Assembly: GCA_016179685.1 (NCBI GenBank) | Contig: JACPCR010000091.1 | Span: forward strand, 1-64,000 | Length of the DNA: 64,000 nt | Direction of reading: 5' to 3' | Source of the DNA: Planctomycetota bacterium | GTDB taxonomy: Bacteria > Planctomycetota > PUPC01 > JACPCR01 | Part shown: piece by piece, positions 34,017-42,832 of the stretch | Numbering within the stretch: the stretch's first letter is position 1 | Layout: every line of letters begins with the position of its first letter | The notes under the pieces: model-generated | The model's input: the letters and a program-made list of their open reading frames with translations, nothing else | What the model was told of the DNA's origin: nothing | Databases searched by the model: none | Made by a program: the position numbers and the translations under genes

Positions 34017-34841
34017 ATGCGCATTGATGCCCATATCCACGTGTGGACGGACGGAAAACCTCCGTATCCTTACAACGATCAGAAGACGACGAGCCGCCCG
34101 AAGGGGCCTTTCTTCATCGAGGACTACGTCGCTTTCATGGACCGTCACCGGTTCGATCAGGCGGTGCTCATCCAGACCTTCTACCACGGATACGACAACA
34201 GCTACCTGTGTCATTGTCTGGACCGTTATCCCGGCCGTCTGAGGGGCGTGGCGCTGTTGGACCCTTTGAAATCGGACGCTCCGGACCAGCTCGAGCGGCT
34301 TCACCGCGAGCATGGAGTCCAGGGGATGCGGCTCTATCCCATCACGAGCCCGGAGGCGTCGTGGCTGTCCCGCGAGGACCAGTTCCCGCTCTGGCGCCGG
34401 GCCGAATCGCTGGGCGTCCCCTTCACTTGGTTTGGCCGCTGTCATCAGATACCGCACCTGGAGACCATGCTGCGGCGTTTCCCAGGGGTGCGGGTGATCG
34501 TGGATCACCTGGGCGAGCCGGATACGAGCGAAGGGGTGGACGGCAGCTTCAGGAATCTATTGAGGCTGGCCGCGTGTCCGAACGCGTTCGTGAAAGTAAC
34601 GAGGCTTCATGGTATCTCGGGCCAGCCCTGGCCATTCGAGAACGTGCATCCCTTCGTGCGCGCCGTATACGAGGCCTTTGGCAGACAGCGGCTCGTTGGC
34701 TGGTCAGGCCATCCCTTTAATCCGGAGGGCGACGAGATGCTGGGATTCCGGATGTTCGAGGAAATCTTTACCACTATGACGGACGAGGACCGCTCGTGGA
34801 TTTTCGGGAAGACGGCAGAGTCCATCTATGGCGGCTCGTGA
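34017..34841 (+). CDS. Amidohydrolase-2-type hydrolase with Asp-to-His change at the metal site
   Basis: A 274-residue TIM-barrel amidohydrolase (PF04909 type). The N-terminal DAHIHVW (4-10) gives the two metal His residues and VDHLGEPD (162-169) the later His. The position where relatives have GSDxP reads WSGHPF (229-234), so the catalytic/metal Asp is replaced by His. It resembles the 2369-3259 protein in length and layout, but that one lost different residues. Single gene after the nitrilase, same direction. Reaction unknown. Confidence 0.86.
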   Translation: MRIDAHIHVWTDGKPPYPYNDQKTTSRPKGPFFIEDYVAFMDRHRFDQAVLIQTFYHGYDNSYLCHCLDRYPGRLRGVALLDPLKSDAPDQLERLHREHGVQGMRLYPITSPEASWLSREDQFPLWRRAESLGVPFTWFGRCHQIPHLETMLRRFPGVRVIVDHLGEPDTSEGVDGSFRNLLRLAACPNAFVKVTRLHGISGQPWPFENVHPFVRAVYEAFGRQRLVGWSGHPFNPEGDEMLGFRMFEEIFTTMTDEDRSWIFGKTAESIYGGS

Positions 34842-34903
34842 GGGGAGACTGCGGGCGGATGGACCGGCACGGGTCGAAAGCTGATATGCCGCATCGCGCA
34901 GGA

Positions 34904-37528
34904 TTACTCCGTACCAGTAGCCTTCTCGCCATCCTCGGCTGGTTCGTGCAGCGATGGCTGGGGCGAGAGCATCCCGCACAGGGTGTGGTAGGGAAACTGA
35001 AGGTCGTGATTCAGCGATCGAGCCATGCCGAAAAGAGCCTCCCGGTGCTGGGGAAATCGAACACCGAGCGCAAGGAGGTAGATTCGTTTTCGGGAAGGAG
35101 TGATCATGAGCCCGAGCATGCTGCCGGGGTCCGGCGCGGAGTCCGCGCCCAGGAACGCGGAGGCCTTCCGATCTTCGTAATCGCCGTGGCCGAATCGATC
35201 GATGGCTCGCTCGAGGTTCTTCCGGGCGAGTTCCTGCTCACCGCGAATCTCGGCCAATGCATAGAGCAGAGCGCGCAGAGAAGCCTCTTCATCCTCCGGA
35301 TTTTCGTCCAATTGCCGAGAGGCCTCGTCGAGGTCTCCCCGCAGCACCAGGACCGAGAAGTCGGGCCGTTTCCCCTCGTCAGGCGCCCTGGCTTTTAGAT
35401 AATTTTCGAAGTCGCCTTCGTAATAGGACAATTGGGATTCTAGAAAAGCCTGGAGAGCATTGCCTTCGCTGCCCTGGCCTTGAAACCATTCCTCGCTGAA
35501 TCGGCGGATCGCAGCCTCGGCCGCGGGCCGATCGCCCTTAGCCACAAAGAGACGAACCCTTTCGAGAATCCATGCAAAATCAGCATACGCGCTCGACCGT
35601 TCCGACTCATTGATGGCCAAGAGGTCATCGTGGCGGCCAAGCCCCAGAAGAGCCTCTTTTTTCAACATGCGGAAATGATCCTTCTCGGGCTGCAGTCCGA
35701 TGGCTTTTTCGGAAAGAGCCAGAGCCTCTTCGAATTCCCCGATGTTCAGTGCCTGGAAAGCCAAGGCAGAGTAAGCGTAGGCGCAGGGGGGATTTGTCCC
35801 GATGGACCGTTCCAGAAGACGCCGGGACTCTTCCGGATCCCGGTGGACCCGGCCGAGAAGGTACAGCGCCTCGGTGCTCGGCCCGCCCTCCTCTTGCAGA
35901 TAGGGCGTATATTCCGCCGCTAGGTCGTGTTCCGGATGAAGGACATCCATCGTTGCCTGGTACTGACGATGCCATTCGAGTCGAAACGGCCTGGCCCGGA
36001 GGCCCGGCTCGAGAAACCGGATGAAATCTCCGGGCGGCATCATCTGGCTGAGGTAGGCGAGGCAGGCGTCGGACTCGGGCTGAAACTCGAGTTGGCGTCG
36101 CAAGTAGGCTATGGCGGCTTCGTTGCCGAGTGTCTGCTCGTTCTGAATGAATCTCGCACATTGAATGACATCCACTCTTTCCAGCAGGCCGACACGCGTC
36201 TTCTTGACCCTCGCATGGGAACTCGGCAGGGAAATGGTGGAAGGGAACGGCTCGAAGGCGTAGTCCGTGGCCGGCAGTTCGTAAAAGACTTGGCCCGTAT
36301 GAACTATGAATTCAGCGTCCGTGTCTGGACTGACCGCCTGCGGCGTGGCCGAATACAAGGTTCCCTCGCGGACCAGCACTGCCGTCTGGTCAGGATTGAT
36401 CACAACCACGTCTTTCTGGTGGAATGGCCGGCCCCAAACGGAGGAGCGGATCAACACTTTCTGAGACGGCACGTGCAAGTCCTTCCCGGCGACCTGGACA
36501 TCGAGAGTCCCTTCCTCGACCGTCACTTCCGCATGGCCTCTGCCGGGGACGGTCACCGGTTGACCATTGATCGTAACCGTATAGGGTTTTTCGAGGCCGT
36601 TGACCAGGTGAACCGTGCGATTCAGCCCAAGGTAATAAGAAATTCCGAGGTAGGCGGCGAGAATCAGTCCGGCGGCAAGGCACGCCCACCTCACAGCGGC
36701 CGGAATACGCTGGAAAAGACCCGGGCGGTCCAATCCCGCCGCTCCGAATGGACTCTCGGTTGATGACGCGGGTAGGCCGACCTTCTTCTGCGACTTCTTC
36801 CGAAGCTTTTGGAACTGCTTGTCGGAACCGATGGTCGGTGTCAAACGCTCGCATTCCGTGAGAAGCTCGAGCACCTCGCGGTGCATCTCCCTCTTTTGGT
36901 AAGCGGTCGCGAGGTAGACGACGAGCGGCACCTTGTCGGCGAGACCGCGGTCAAAGATGTGACGCAGGAACGGCCGCGCGTCTTCCGGCCGCTTCTGTTC
37001 GATGAGTAGGACAACCAGCGCCTCCCGAATCTCCTCGTCATCCGCTAAGGCAAGCGAAGCTCTGTAACAGCTTTCAGCTTCCTCAGGCATGGAAAAATAG
37101 GCGTAGCCGTGACCGGCCTGAGCAAGGGTTTTCGGACTTGCACGCTGCTGCTCCCGAATGTCGTCGGCAACCTTCCGAAACAGTTCCCGGTCCTGGTAGC
37201 CCATGAGGGTATGAAGCGCGCCAGAGGCCTTCTCGGGATCAGCCGGATTCTCCCCATAGGTCTGGACCGCGGCCTCGATGTCACGCTTCTTGATCTGATT
37301 CCACTCGTGGAGCTTGAGAACACGATGCTGGCGACAGGCCGCGCACTCGTCCAGCACGCGCTTCTTGCCCAGCGGAACGACGGGGATGAAGACGAAAACG
37401 AAAAAAAGCGTGGTGTCATAGGACTTCAGCTCGCCGCTCTGTCCGCAGGAGTTGCAGATGCCGTTCCGGACGAACGGATTCTTCCGTCCGTAATACCAGG
37501 TCCCTATTCCATTGACGACGTATGGCAT
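34904..37528 (-). CDS. Zinc-ribbon, TPR-containing membrane protein
   Basis: An 874-residue protein. The N-terminus MPYVVNGIGTWYYGRKN followed by CNSCG and CAAC is a zinc ribbon (two Cys pairs about 25 and 60 residues in). Helical TPR-like repeats cover about 95-250 (KTLAQAGHGYAYFSMPEEAESCYRASLAL region), one membrane helix lies at about 278-297 (WACLAAGLILAAYLGISYYL), then a beta-rich exoplasmic part and a second TPR block (about 560-830). This zinc-ribbon start is known from planctomycete-type proteins. The frame is open to 37579, but 37528 starts the conserved segment. Likely a membrane scaffold; no enzymatic motif seen. Confidence 0.85.
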   Translation of the reverse strand: MPYVVNGIGTWYYGRKNPFVRNGICNSCGQSGELKSYDTTLFFVFVFIPVVPLGKKRVLDECAACRQHRVLKLHEWNQIKKRDIEAAVQTYGENPADPEKASGALHTLMGYQDRELFRKVADDIREQQRASPKTLAQAGHGYAYFSMPEEAESCYRASLALADDEEIREALVVLLIEQKRPEDARPFLRHIFDRGLADKVPLVVYLATAYQKREMHREVLELLTECERLTPTIGSDKQFQKLRKKSQKKVGLPASSTESPFGAAGLDRPGLFQRIPAAVRWACLAAGLILAAYLGISYYLGLNRTVHLVNGLEKPYTVTINGQPVTVPGRGHAEVTVEEGTLDVQVAGKDLHVPSQKVLIRSSVWGRPFHQKDVVVINPDQTAVLVREGTLYSATPQAVSPDTDAEFIVHTGQVFYELPATDYAFEPFPSTISLPSSHARVKKTRVGLLERVDVIQCARFIQNEQTLGNEAAIAYLRRQLEFQPESDACLAYLSQMMPPGDFIRFLEPGLRARPFRLEWHRQYQATMDVLHPEHDLAAEYTPYLQEEGGPSTEALYLLGRVHRDPEESRRLLERSIGTNPPCAYAYSALAFQALNIGEFEEALALSEKAIGLQPEKDHFRMLKKEALLGLGRHDDLLAINESERSSAYADFAWILERVRLFVAKGDRPAAEAAIRRFSEEWFQGQGSEGNALQAFLESQLSYYEGDFENYLKARAPDEGKRPDFSVLVLRGDLDEASRQLDENPEDEEASLRALLYALAEIRGEQELARKNLERAIDRFGHGDYEDRKASAFLGADSAPDPGSMLGLMITPSRKRIYLLALGVRFPQHREALFGMARSLNHDLQFPYHTLCGMLSPQPSLHEPAEDGEKATGTE

Positions 37529-37691
37529 GGTCTTTATCTTATTTCGCGAGACAGGAAAATCCAGTCCGATGGAAGGCAAGACGAACTCGTACGTCGCACC
37601 GCAGATCCTGCACCATCTTTTTGCGCGGCGTACTCTACGTTGCGATTCTTGAAAATTCCGGGTTAGACTCGAAATTCAGAATCCCGGCTTT

Positions 37692-39371
37692 ATGGATGCG
37701 ATTTCTCTGGAGATCATGCGCAATGCCCTCTATAGCATTGCGGACGAGATGACAGTTGCGCTGGTGAAGACGGCGCACTCGACGAACATCAAGGACCGGC
37801 GGGACTGCTCGAGCGCCCTGCTGACGCCTCAGGGAGAGGTTGTAGCGCAGACTGAGCTGGGTACGCCGCTCCACATGGGGACGATGCCTGGGATCGTCCG
37901 CGTGGCTCTCGGGGCCTTTCCGCCAGAAACACTGGCCCCTGGCGATGTCATCATTACGAATCTTCCATATCCGATGGGGCCGGGCCACCTCCCGGACGTC
38001 ACGGCCGTGTCGCCCATCCATGCGGACGGCGAACTCGTCGCCGTGGCGGCCAGCACGGCCCACCACGTGGACGTCGGCGGATTCGCCCCGGGCAGCATGC
38101 CGTTCGGCGTCTCGGAGATTTATCAGGAGGGATTGCAGATTCCGCCGGTACGCATTCTGAAGGGCGGCAGGCTCGACGAGGACCTGGTGAAGCTCATCAC
38201 GCAGAACGTGCGCACCCAGGGGGAATTCATGGGCGACCTGATGGCGCAGGTGGCGGCGAACCACGTGGGGGGACGCCGGATGGGCGATCTGGTCCGGAAG
38301 CACGGTGTGGCGGGGATGCGTTCAGCGATGGCGGAGCTGCTCGACTATGCTGAGCGCAGCATGCGCGCGGGCATCCGCTCCCTGCCGAAAGGACGCTTCA
38401 CCTTCGAGGACTATTGCGAGGGAGACGGGCTGGTGGACCACCCCATCCGCGTTCGGGTATCGGTGGAGATTCGAGAGGAGGATGTGGAGGTGGACTTCGA
38501 AGGGACTTCACCGCAGACCCGAGGTCCGATGAACGCGGCAATCACGGCGGCGTACTCGTGCGTTTATTACGTCATGAAGGCGGTGATCGATCCGGACCTG
38601 CCGACCAGCTCGGGGGCCTACCGGCCGATTCGCGTACGGGCGCCCGAAGGGACAGTGGTGAATGCCAAGTTTCCGGCGGCTATATGCAATTCGAACATCC
38701 TGACGGACCAGCGAGTCGTGGATGCATTGCTTGGGGCTCTTTACCAGGCGATACCGGACCGCGTCTGCGCGGCCTGCTCGGGCGAGATGAACCTGGTGAA
38801 CCTGGGTGGGATCGACCCCCGGACGGGCCGTTACTTCAATTCCGTGGAGACGTATGCGGGGGGGCAAGGAGCGCGGCACGATCAGGACGGGATGGATGGG
38901 GTGCACACGCACCTGACCAACACGCGGAACGCCCCCGTGGAAGTGACCGAGGCGACGTATCCCATCCGAGTGGAAGGTTATGGGCTCGTGCCGGACTCAG
39001 AGGGTGCTGGCCGTTTCCGCGGCGGTTGTGGGATGTACCGGGAACTGACTCTCTTGTCGGACGAGACGCTGTTCAGCCTGAGCGCCGACCGGAGGGAGTT
39101 GCGGCCGTGGGGCCTTGCCGGCGGTCTGGAGGCGCGAGGCTCGGACTGTTGGGTCGAATCGGCCGGAGGCGAGCGGCGACAACTTCCATCGAAGATCACG
39201 ACGACCTTGCGGCGGGGCGAGACGGTGACGCTGGTGACGCCAGGCGGGGGAGGCTGGGGTGACCCAAAGGAGCGAGACCGGGAGGCGGTGCGGCAGGACG
39301 TGCGGGATGGGCTTGTTTCGCCGGAACGAGCGAAAGCGGTTTATGGCTTGGACCCTCGGATTCCAGTTTAG
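37692..39371 (+). CDS. Hydantoinase B/oxoprolinase family subunit (HyuB-like)
   Basis: A 559-residue protein covering the whole hydantoinase B (PF02538) family. It starts at the conserved MDAISLEIMRNALYSIADEM, has DRRDCSSALL, GDVIITNLPY, HHVDVGG, GEFMGDLMAQVAANHVG and the late GAGRFRGGCGMYREL and VTPGGGGWGDPKERD blocks. Family members form the ATP-dependent hydantoinase/oxoprolinase with an A subunit, usually encoded next to it. No A-subunit gene lies in this window, so it is an orphan B subunit here. No clear ribosome site precedes the ATG. Confidence 0.93.
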   Translation: MDAISLEIMRNALYSIADEMTVALVKTAHSTNIKDRRDCSSALLTPQGEVVAQTELGTPLHMGTMPGIVRVALGAFPPETLAPGDVIITNLPYPMGPGHLPDVTAVSPIHADGELVAVAASTAHHVDVGGFAPGSMPFGVSEIYQEGLQIPPVRILKGGRLDEDLVKLITQNVRTQGEFMGDLMAQVAANHVGGRRMGDLVRKHGVAGMRSAMAELLDYAERSMRAGIRSLPKGRFTFEDYCEGDGLVDHPIRVRVSVEIREEDVEVDFEGTSPQTRGPMNAAITAAYSCVYYVMKAVIDPDLPTSSGAYRPIRVRAPEGTVVNAKFPAAICNSNILTDQRVVDALLGALYQAIPDRVCAACSGEMNLVNLGGIDPRTGRYFNSVETYAGGQGARHDQDGMDGVHTHLTNTRNAPVEVTEATYPIRVEGYGLVPDSEGAGRFRGGCGMYRELTLLSDETLFSLSADRRELRPWGLAGGLEARGSDCWVESAGGERRQLPSKITTTLRRGETVTLVTPGGGGWGDPKERDREAVRQDVRDGLVSPERAKAVYGLDPRIPV

Positions 39372-39517
39372 GCGCTTGGCGCGCCAAACTTAAAAAAACG
39401 TTTTAAATTTGAGTTACGCTTTAATCGGACAAGAATTCTTTCGATCCCGATCCCGGCGGACGCTCAATTGAGATGTTCCGAGATGAACAAAGAATAGGAA
39501 ACTTGAGTCAGAGACTT

Positions 39518-39604
39518 CTGCAGAGCCACCAGGGTTGGGCCGGCGAAGCCGGGCCAGCCCTGGCTCTGCAGTCCGCGAGCCCGGAGGGCGCAGCGGATTT
39601 CATT
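39518..39604. repeat. Composite hairpin repeat, copy 3
   Basis: A hairpin (CTGCAGAGCCA at 39518 pairing with CTCTGCAG ending at 39570, core CCAGGGTTGG and CCAGCCCTGG) is followed by the GTCCGCGAGCCCGG...GCAGCGGATTTCATT module (39571-39604). Same order as copy 25829-25914. Confidence 0.8.
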
Positions 39605-39888
39605 AGTTTCTTGCGGAGACTTGATACCCGAGCCTCAGGATGGCCATTCGCGCTGGAGTTGCGCCTCCCGGACGTATCTTCCCGAACTTGTCCCCGGTGG
39701 AAGGGATTCCGCTGGGACGATGGGAGGAATTTTGTTTCCGCACTTATCCTTTCGAACCTGTTCTTATGAGAGGGCACCCTCCCAAAGGGATAAAGTTGGG
39801 ACTATAGGAGGGTCCCTCCCATCGGGTCAAATTCGGCCGGGATTGAGGCGTGGCACAAGCGCTAAAGCGTTCACTCCAACGACTTACG
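39605..39888. other. Intergenic repeat debris, no gene
   Basis: GGGACGATGGGAGG at 39715 and GGGAGGGTCCCTCCCA-like sequence near 39810-39835 are relatives of 25351-25420. GCGCTAAAGCGTTCACTCC at 39859-39880 is a variant of the GGCTAAAGCCGTCACTCC repeat at 27 and 25618. The glycosyltransferase ends just after it. Confidence 0.55.
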
Positions 39889-40635
39889 TCAAAATCCAAG
39901 GCTGTCGTGCTGGCCTCGGAGACCGCGGCGAAGGCGCACCAGCACCTGGAGGTGTCGAACGGCGTCCCGAAGAAAGCGGCCCGGGGGGTAGGGTCGAATA
40001 CGGCCTTCGAGGGTAGCGGGAATCTCGACGACGCGGACGCCTCGGGCGATGGCCTGTGCGAGGATTTCGACATGTATTTCCTTGCCCGTGGAGGTTAGAT
40101 CAAGCGCCTCAAGGACCTCGCGGCGGTAGGCCCGGACGATACAGGTCCACGTCCGGATTTTTGACCGGAAAGCGTGCCGGATGAAGAAATTGGACCATCG
40201 GCTCAGGAGGAGGCGGTGGAAAGGGACGCCGACGGCGCGGCCTCCGGGCATATGGACGGAGGCCAGGGCGATGCCGGCCCCAGGGTCGGCCTGCAAAGCC
40301 TCGTAAAGCGCCAGGACGATGCTTTCACGGTAGGAGAGGTCGAAATCGAGGGTGACGACGATGTTGCCCGTTGAGGCCTGGAAACCCTCCCGGAGCGCCT
40401 GGCCTCGACCAGCGTGGCGGGGATAGCCCACGAGCCGGAATCCAGGGTACTGCGCCATCAGCTCCAGGACCCGCGTCTCCGTGTGGTCCGTGCTGCCGTC
40501 ATTGACGAGAACGGCCTCCCAAGTCAGCTTGGATGCCCCCAGGGCGCCGACAAGCCTGGGAATGGTTTCGGAGGCCCGTCCCTCTTCGTTGAACACGGGA
40601 CAGATAACAGCGAGGTCTGGGGCAGGAGGCTTCAT
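39889..40635 (-). CDS. Family 2 glycosyltransferase
   Basis: A 248-residue GT2 enzyme of the dolichol-phosphate-mannose-synthase/undecaprenyl-type branch. It opens with LAVICPVFNEEG, has VNDGSTDHTE (nucleotide binding), GRGQALREGF, and VTLDFDLSY as the metal-binding DxD region. There is no membrane helix, so it is a soluble or peripheral cytoplasmic enzyme transferring a sugar from an NDP-sugar to a lipid or surface acceptor. It follows the GH-like gene by 15 bases in the same direction. Confidence 0.92.
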   Translation of the reverse strand: MKPPAPDLAVICPVFNEEGRASETIPRLVGALGASKLTWEAVLVNDGSTDHTETRVLELMAQYPGFRLVGYPRHAGRGQALREGFQASTGNIVVTLDFDLSYRESIVLALYEALQADPGAGIALASVHMPGGRAVGVPFHRLLLSRWSNFFIRHAFRSKIRTWTCIVRAYRREVLEALDLTSTGKEIHVEILAQAIARGVRVVEIPATLEGRIRPYPPGRFLRDAVRHLQVLVRLRRGLRGQHDSLGF

Positions 40636-40650
40636 CGGCGCTGGAAGGCT

Positions 40651-42300
40651 TCAGTCACCCGAACAGAACTGGAAGGCACACAGGCTCGCCTCGTGGAGGT
40701 GGAAGGCCAGGATGACAGGCTTGTTCCAGAGCCCTGAAAGGTCGCGCCGCTCCTTCCAGGCCAGCGTGTGCCAGATGCCGGTCCCATGTACGGGCTGGCA
40801 GTTCGCGGCGGCGAAGCCCTCATAGGGCTTGAACTGCGGGTCGAGGACTTCGACTTGGATGAAGCCGTAAGAGACGTCGGCGTTGATGCGGAGCGTATCG
40901 CCTTCGAAGACGAACTGCTTGGTCGTGGCGATGCCGTGCTCGTAAGAGGGTTTGAGCGAGGCGAAGCCGTCCTCACGAAGGATGAGGCCGCCGACCGCGC
41001 GGCGCAGGGTGCTCGTGCCGGGCCACCCGGGGTCCACTCCGTTGGCCTTGGCCATGCCCATTTCGTGCTCGCCACGCTGCCGGGCCGATTCGGGCACCAG
41101 CGTCGGGTGATCGCTGCGGCCGACGACCCACTGTTTGTGGGGGATGGCGCTGTAGGGGATGATCAGCCTGCCGTCATGGACCAGGCCGCCGGCGACCGAG
41201 GAGCAGGCGTAGCCGTAGTCCTGGCTGCCGGGGGGGCCGTTGGCTACCCAGGGCTCCGGCCCGCCCGCGCGCTGGAAACGCCGGCCGTCTCGGCTCGTGT
41301 AGAGGGCAAGGGAGGCATGGAACTGGTCGCGCCAGACGCGGCCGCCGTGTCCAGTGCACCAGATGGACTCCGTGTGGGCCTCGCCGACGATGGCGATATA
41401 GAGCCCGCCGATCTTGCGGATCGATGCCTCGTGGAACTCGCGGTCAGGCCCCAGATTCGGCTCCCAGTCCACAGAAAGCACGACCTCCTTGGGCGACCAG
41501 TGGATGAAGTCCGGGCTGGTCTGACGTCCGATCTGCCGGGTGCGGGGCCCATGATGCCAATGATGAGAATACTGGCTGTAGCCGATCCATTGCTGGATGG
41601 CCTCGTCCCAGATGACTCGGGTTTCGTGCTGGTGGCGCTGGGGGACGTCGTCGCTGATCACGGTCCAATGGACGCCATCGGGCGACGCGGCGACGCGGGA
41701 GAGGATGGGCTGGCGGCGCCGGCGAGCGTCGCCGTATGGGCAGTAGACCATGAGATACTTGCGGGCCGGATCGCTCCGGTCGTGATTCAGGACCAAGCCC
41801 GAGGCCGCCACGTCGCGGTGCACGATGTTGGTGGCTTTGTGGCCGTCAAAGGGAACGCAGTCCTCCCGGAGCGGCTTGTGCCAGAGGATCGCGTCATCCG
41901 ACTCCGCCATGCAGAGGACCTGGTCCCGGTTGAACGGGTCGCCCTGCAGCGTCTGAAAGTACCACATCCTGAATTTACCGCTGTCAGGGTCACGGATTGC
42001 TGAAGAGACGCCGGGACTGAATCCGGCCTGTTCCCAGGGGAGATTGGACCATTCGAGGAGGGGTTTTTCGGCCTTCTCGGGCCTAAGGATGACACGCTCG
42101 ACGCCGTCGAGATGGTCCAGGATGAAGTTGTCCAGGAAGAGTTGCTTCTCGCTTCCAATGTGGGTGAACGGGACATCGTAGTCCGGCGAGAAATAAGGGT
42201 AAGTCGAGGAGTCGATGGGACGCCTGCCGGAGACGGTGTCCTCAATTTTTCGCTGGAGGTCAAGCGGCTCGGTCGGACTTTTCTTCTCCGGTTGGGTCAT
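40651..42300 (-). CDS. GH32/43-like propeller protein
   Basis: About 549 residues, resembling five-bladed-propeller glycoside hydrolases of the GH32/GH43 type. Blade-like repeats are visible: FSPGVSSAIRDPDSGKFRMWY, SRVAASPDGVHW, TRVIWDEAIQQWIGYSQY, ASIRKIGGLYIAIVG and SLALYTSRDGRRFQRAG. A beta-sandwich-like C-terminus (about 430-549) follows. There is no signal peptide, so it is probably cytoplasmic. The catalytic acids cannot be assigned safely. ATG 42300 has GGAG ten bases upstream; ATG 42315 adds five residues. Likely co-transcribed with the glycosyltransferase. Confidence 0.82.
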   Translation of the reverse strand: MTQPEKKSPTEPLDLQRKIEDTVSGRRPIDSSTYPYFSPDYDVPFTHIGSEKQLFLDNFILDHLDGVERVILRPEKAEKPLLEWSNLPWEQAGFSPGVSSAIRDPDSGKFRMWYFQTLQGDPFNRDQVLCMAESDDAILWHKPLREDCVPFDGHKATNIVHRDVAASGLVLNHDRSDPARKYLMVYCPYGDARRRRQPILSRVAASPDGVHWTVISDDVPQRHQHETRVIWDEAIQQWIGYSQYSHHWHHGPRTRQIGRQTSPDFIHWSPKEVVLSVDWEPNLGPDREFHEASIRKIGGLYIAIVGEAHTESIWCTGHGGRVWRDQFHASLALYTSRDGRRFQRAGGPEPWVANGPPGSQDYGYACSSVAGGLVHDGRLIIPYSAIPHKQWVVGRSDHPTLVPESARQRGEHEMGMAKANGVDPGWPGTSTLRRAVGGLILREDGFASLKPSYEHGIATTKQFVFEGDTLRINADVSYGFIQVEVLDPQFKPYEGFAAANCQPVHGTGIWHTLAWKERRDLSGLWNKPVILAFHLHEASLCAFQFCSGD

Positions 42301-42315
42301 GAGATGGGTCTCCAT

Positions 42316-42786
42316 AGCGAAAACTTCTGTCGTCCCTACGGGACTCTTGTGGTTGATGCGCTTTCCCTTCCCAGGGCTGCGTTCGCCTTCGCGGGCTTCG
42401 GCGAACTTGTGCCCTGGGCTGCTATGTAGGGTGGCAATGCCCTGGACGTTGCCACCTTACATAACCCGTTGTATGTAAATGGTCTACGTTTAGCATACGT
42501 AACCATTTTCGGACGTCCCTACGGGACTCACAGAAACAGGCCTCCGGTGACGATCACTAAGCAGTTACTCCTCCAGGCTTTCAAGAAGAATCTGGACCTG
42601 GACGGGCCCCACGGGCATGCGCTACCGTCCGTCGGCCGTCAACCGTCCTCTCCGGAGTTGTGCAACTTGCTGAGAGAGTGTATGAAGAGCTGGCCTCGTT
42701 GATGGTAGCGCCGGATTTCCCAAGTTTGTTCTGTATTTGCTTCTGCCACACATTGCACTCGTCTTGCAGCCCTCGGCTCTTTCAAG
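42316..42786. other. Intergenic region with several hairpins, no gene
   Basis: A direct repeat CGTCCCTACGGGACTC occurs near 42331-42347 and 42514-42530 and is itself a GTCCC/GGGAC palindrome. Hairpins include TGTAGGGTGGCAA / TTGCCACCTTACA (about 42424-42463) and AAATGGT..ACGT / ACGT.ACCATTT (42477-42508). A GGCGAA-type imperfect hairpin lies near 42375. Nothing codes convincingly. Confidence 0.6.
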
Positions 42787-42832
42787 AGTCAATCGGCGGG
42801 AAATGGTGCGGCATGATTCCCGCCGATTGACT
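42787..42832 (-). terminator. 16-bp hairpin overlapping the stop of the giant membrane protein
   Basis: AGTCAATCGGCGGGAA (42787-42802) pairs exactly with 42817-42832. Read on the minus strand, the hairpin's first two bases are the last two of the TAG stop at 42831-42833. No T-run follows. A probable 3'-end structure of the MoxR-cluster transcript. Confidence 0.65.

Noticed and set aside
33651-34508. 285-residue minus-strand frame
   Set aside because: Shadow of the amidohydrolase running through the repeat-rich gap.
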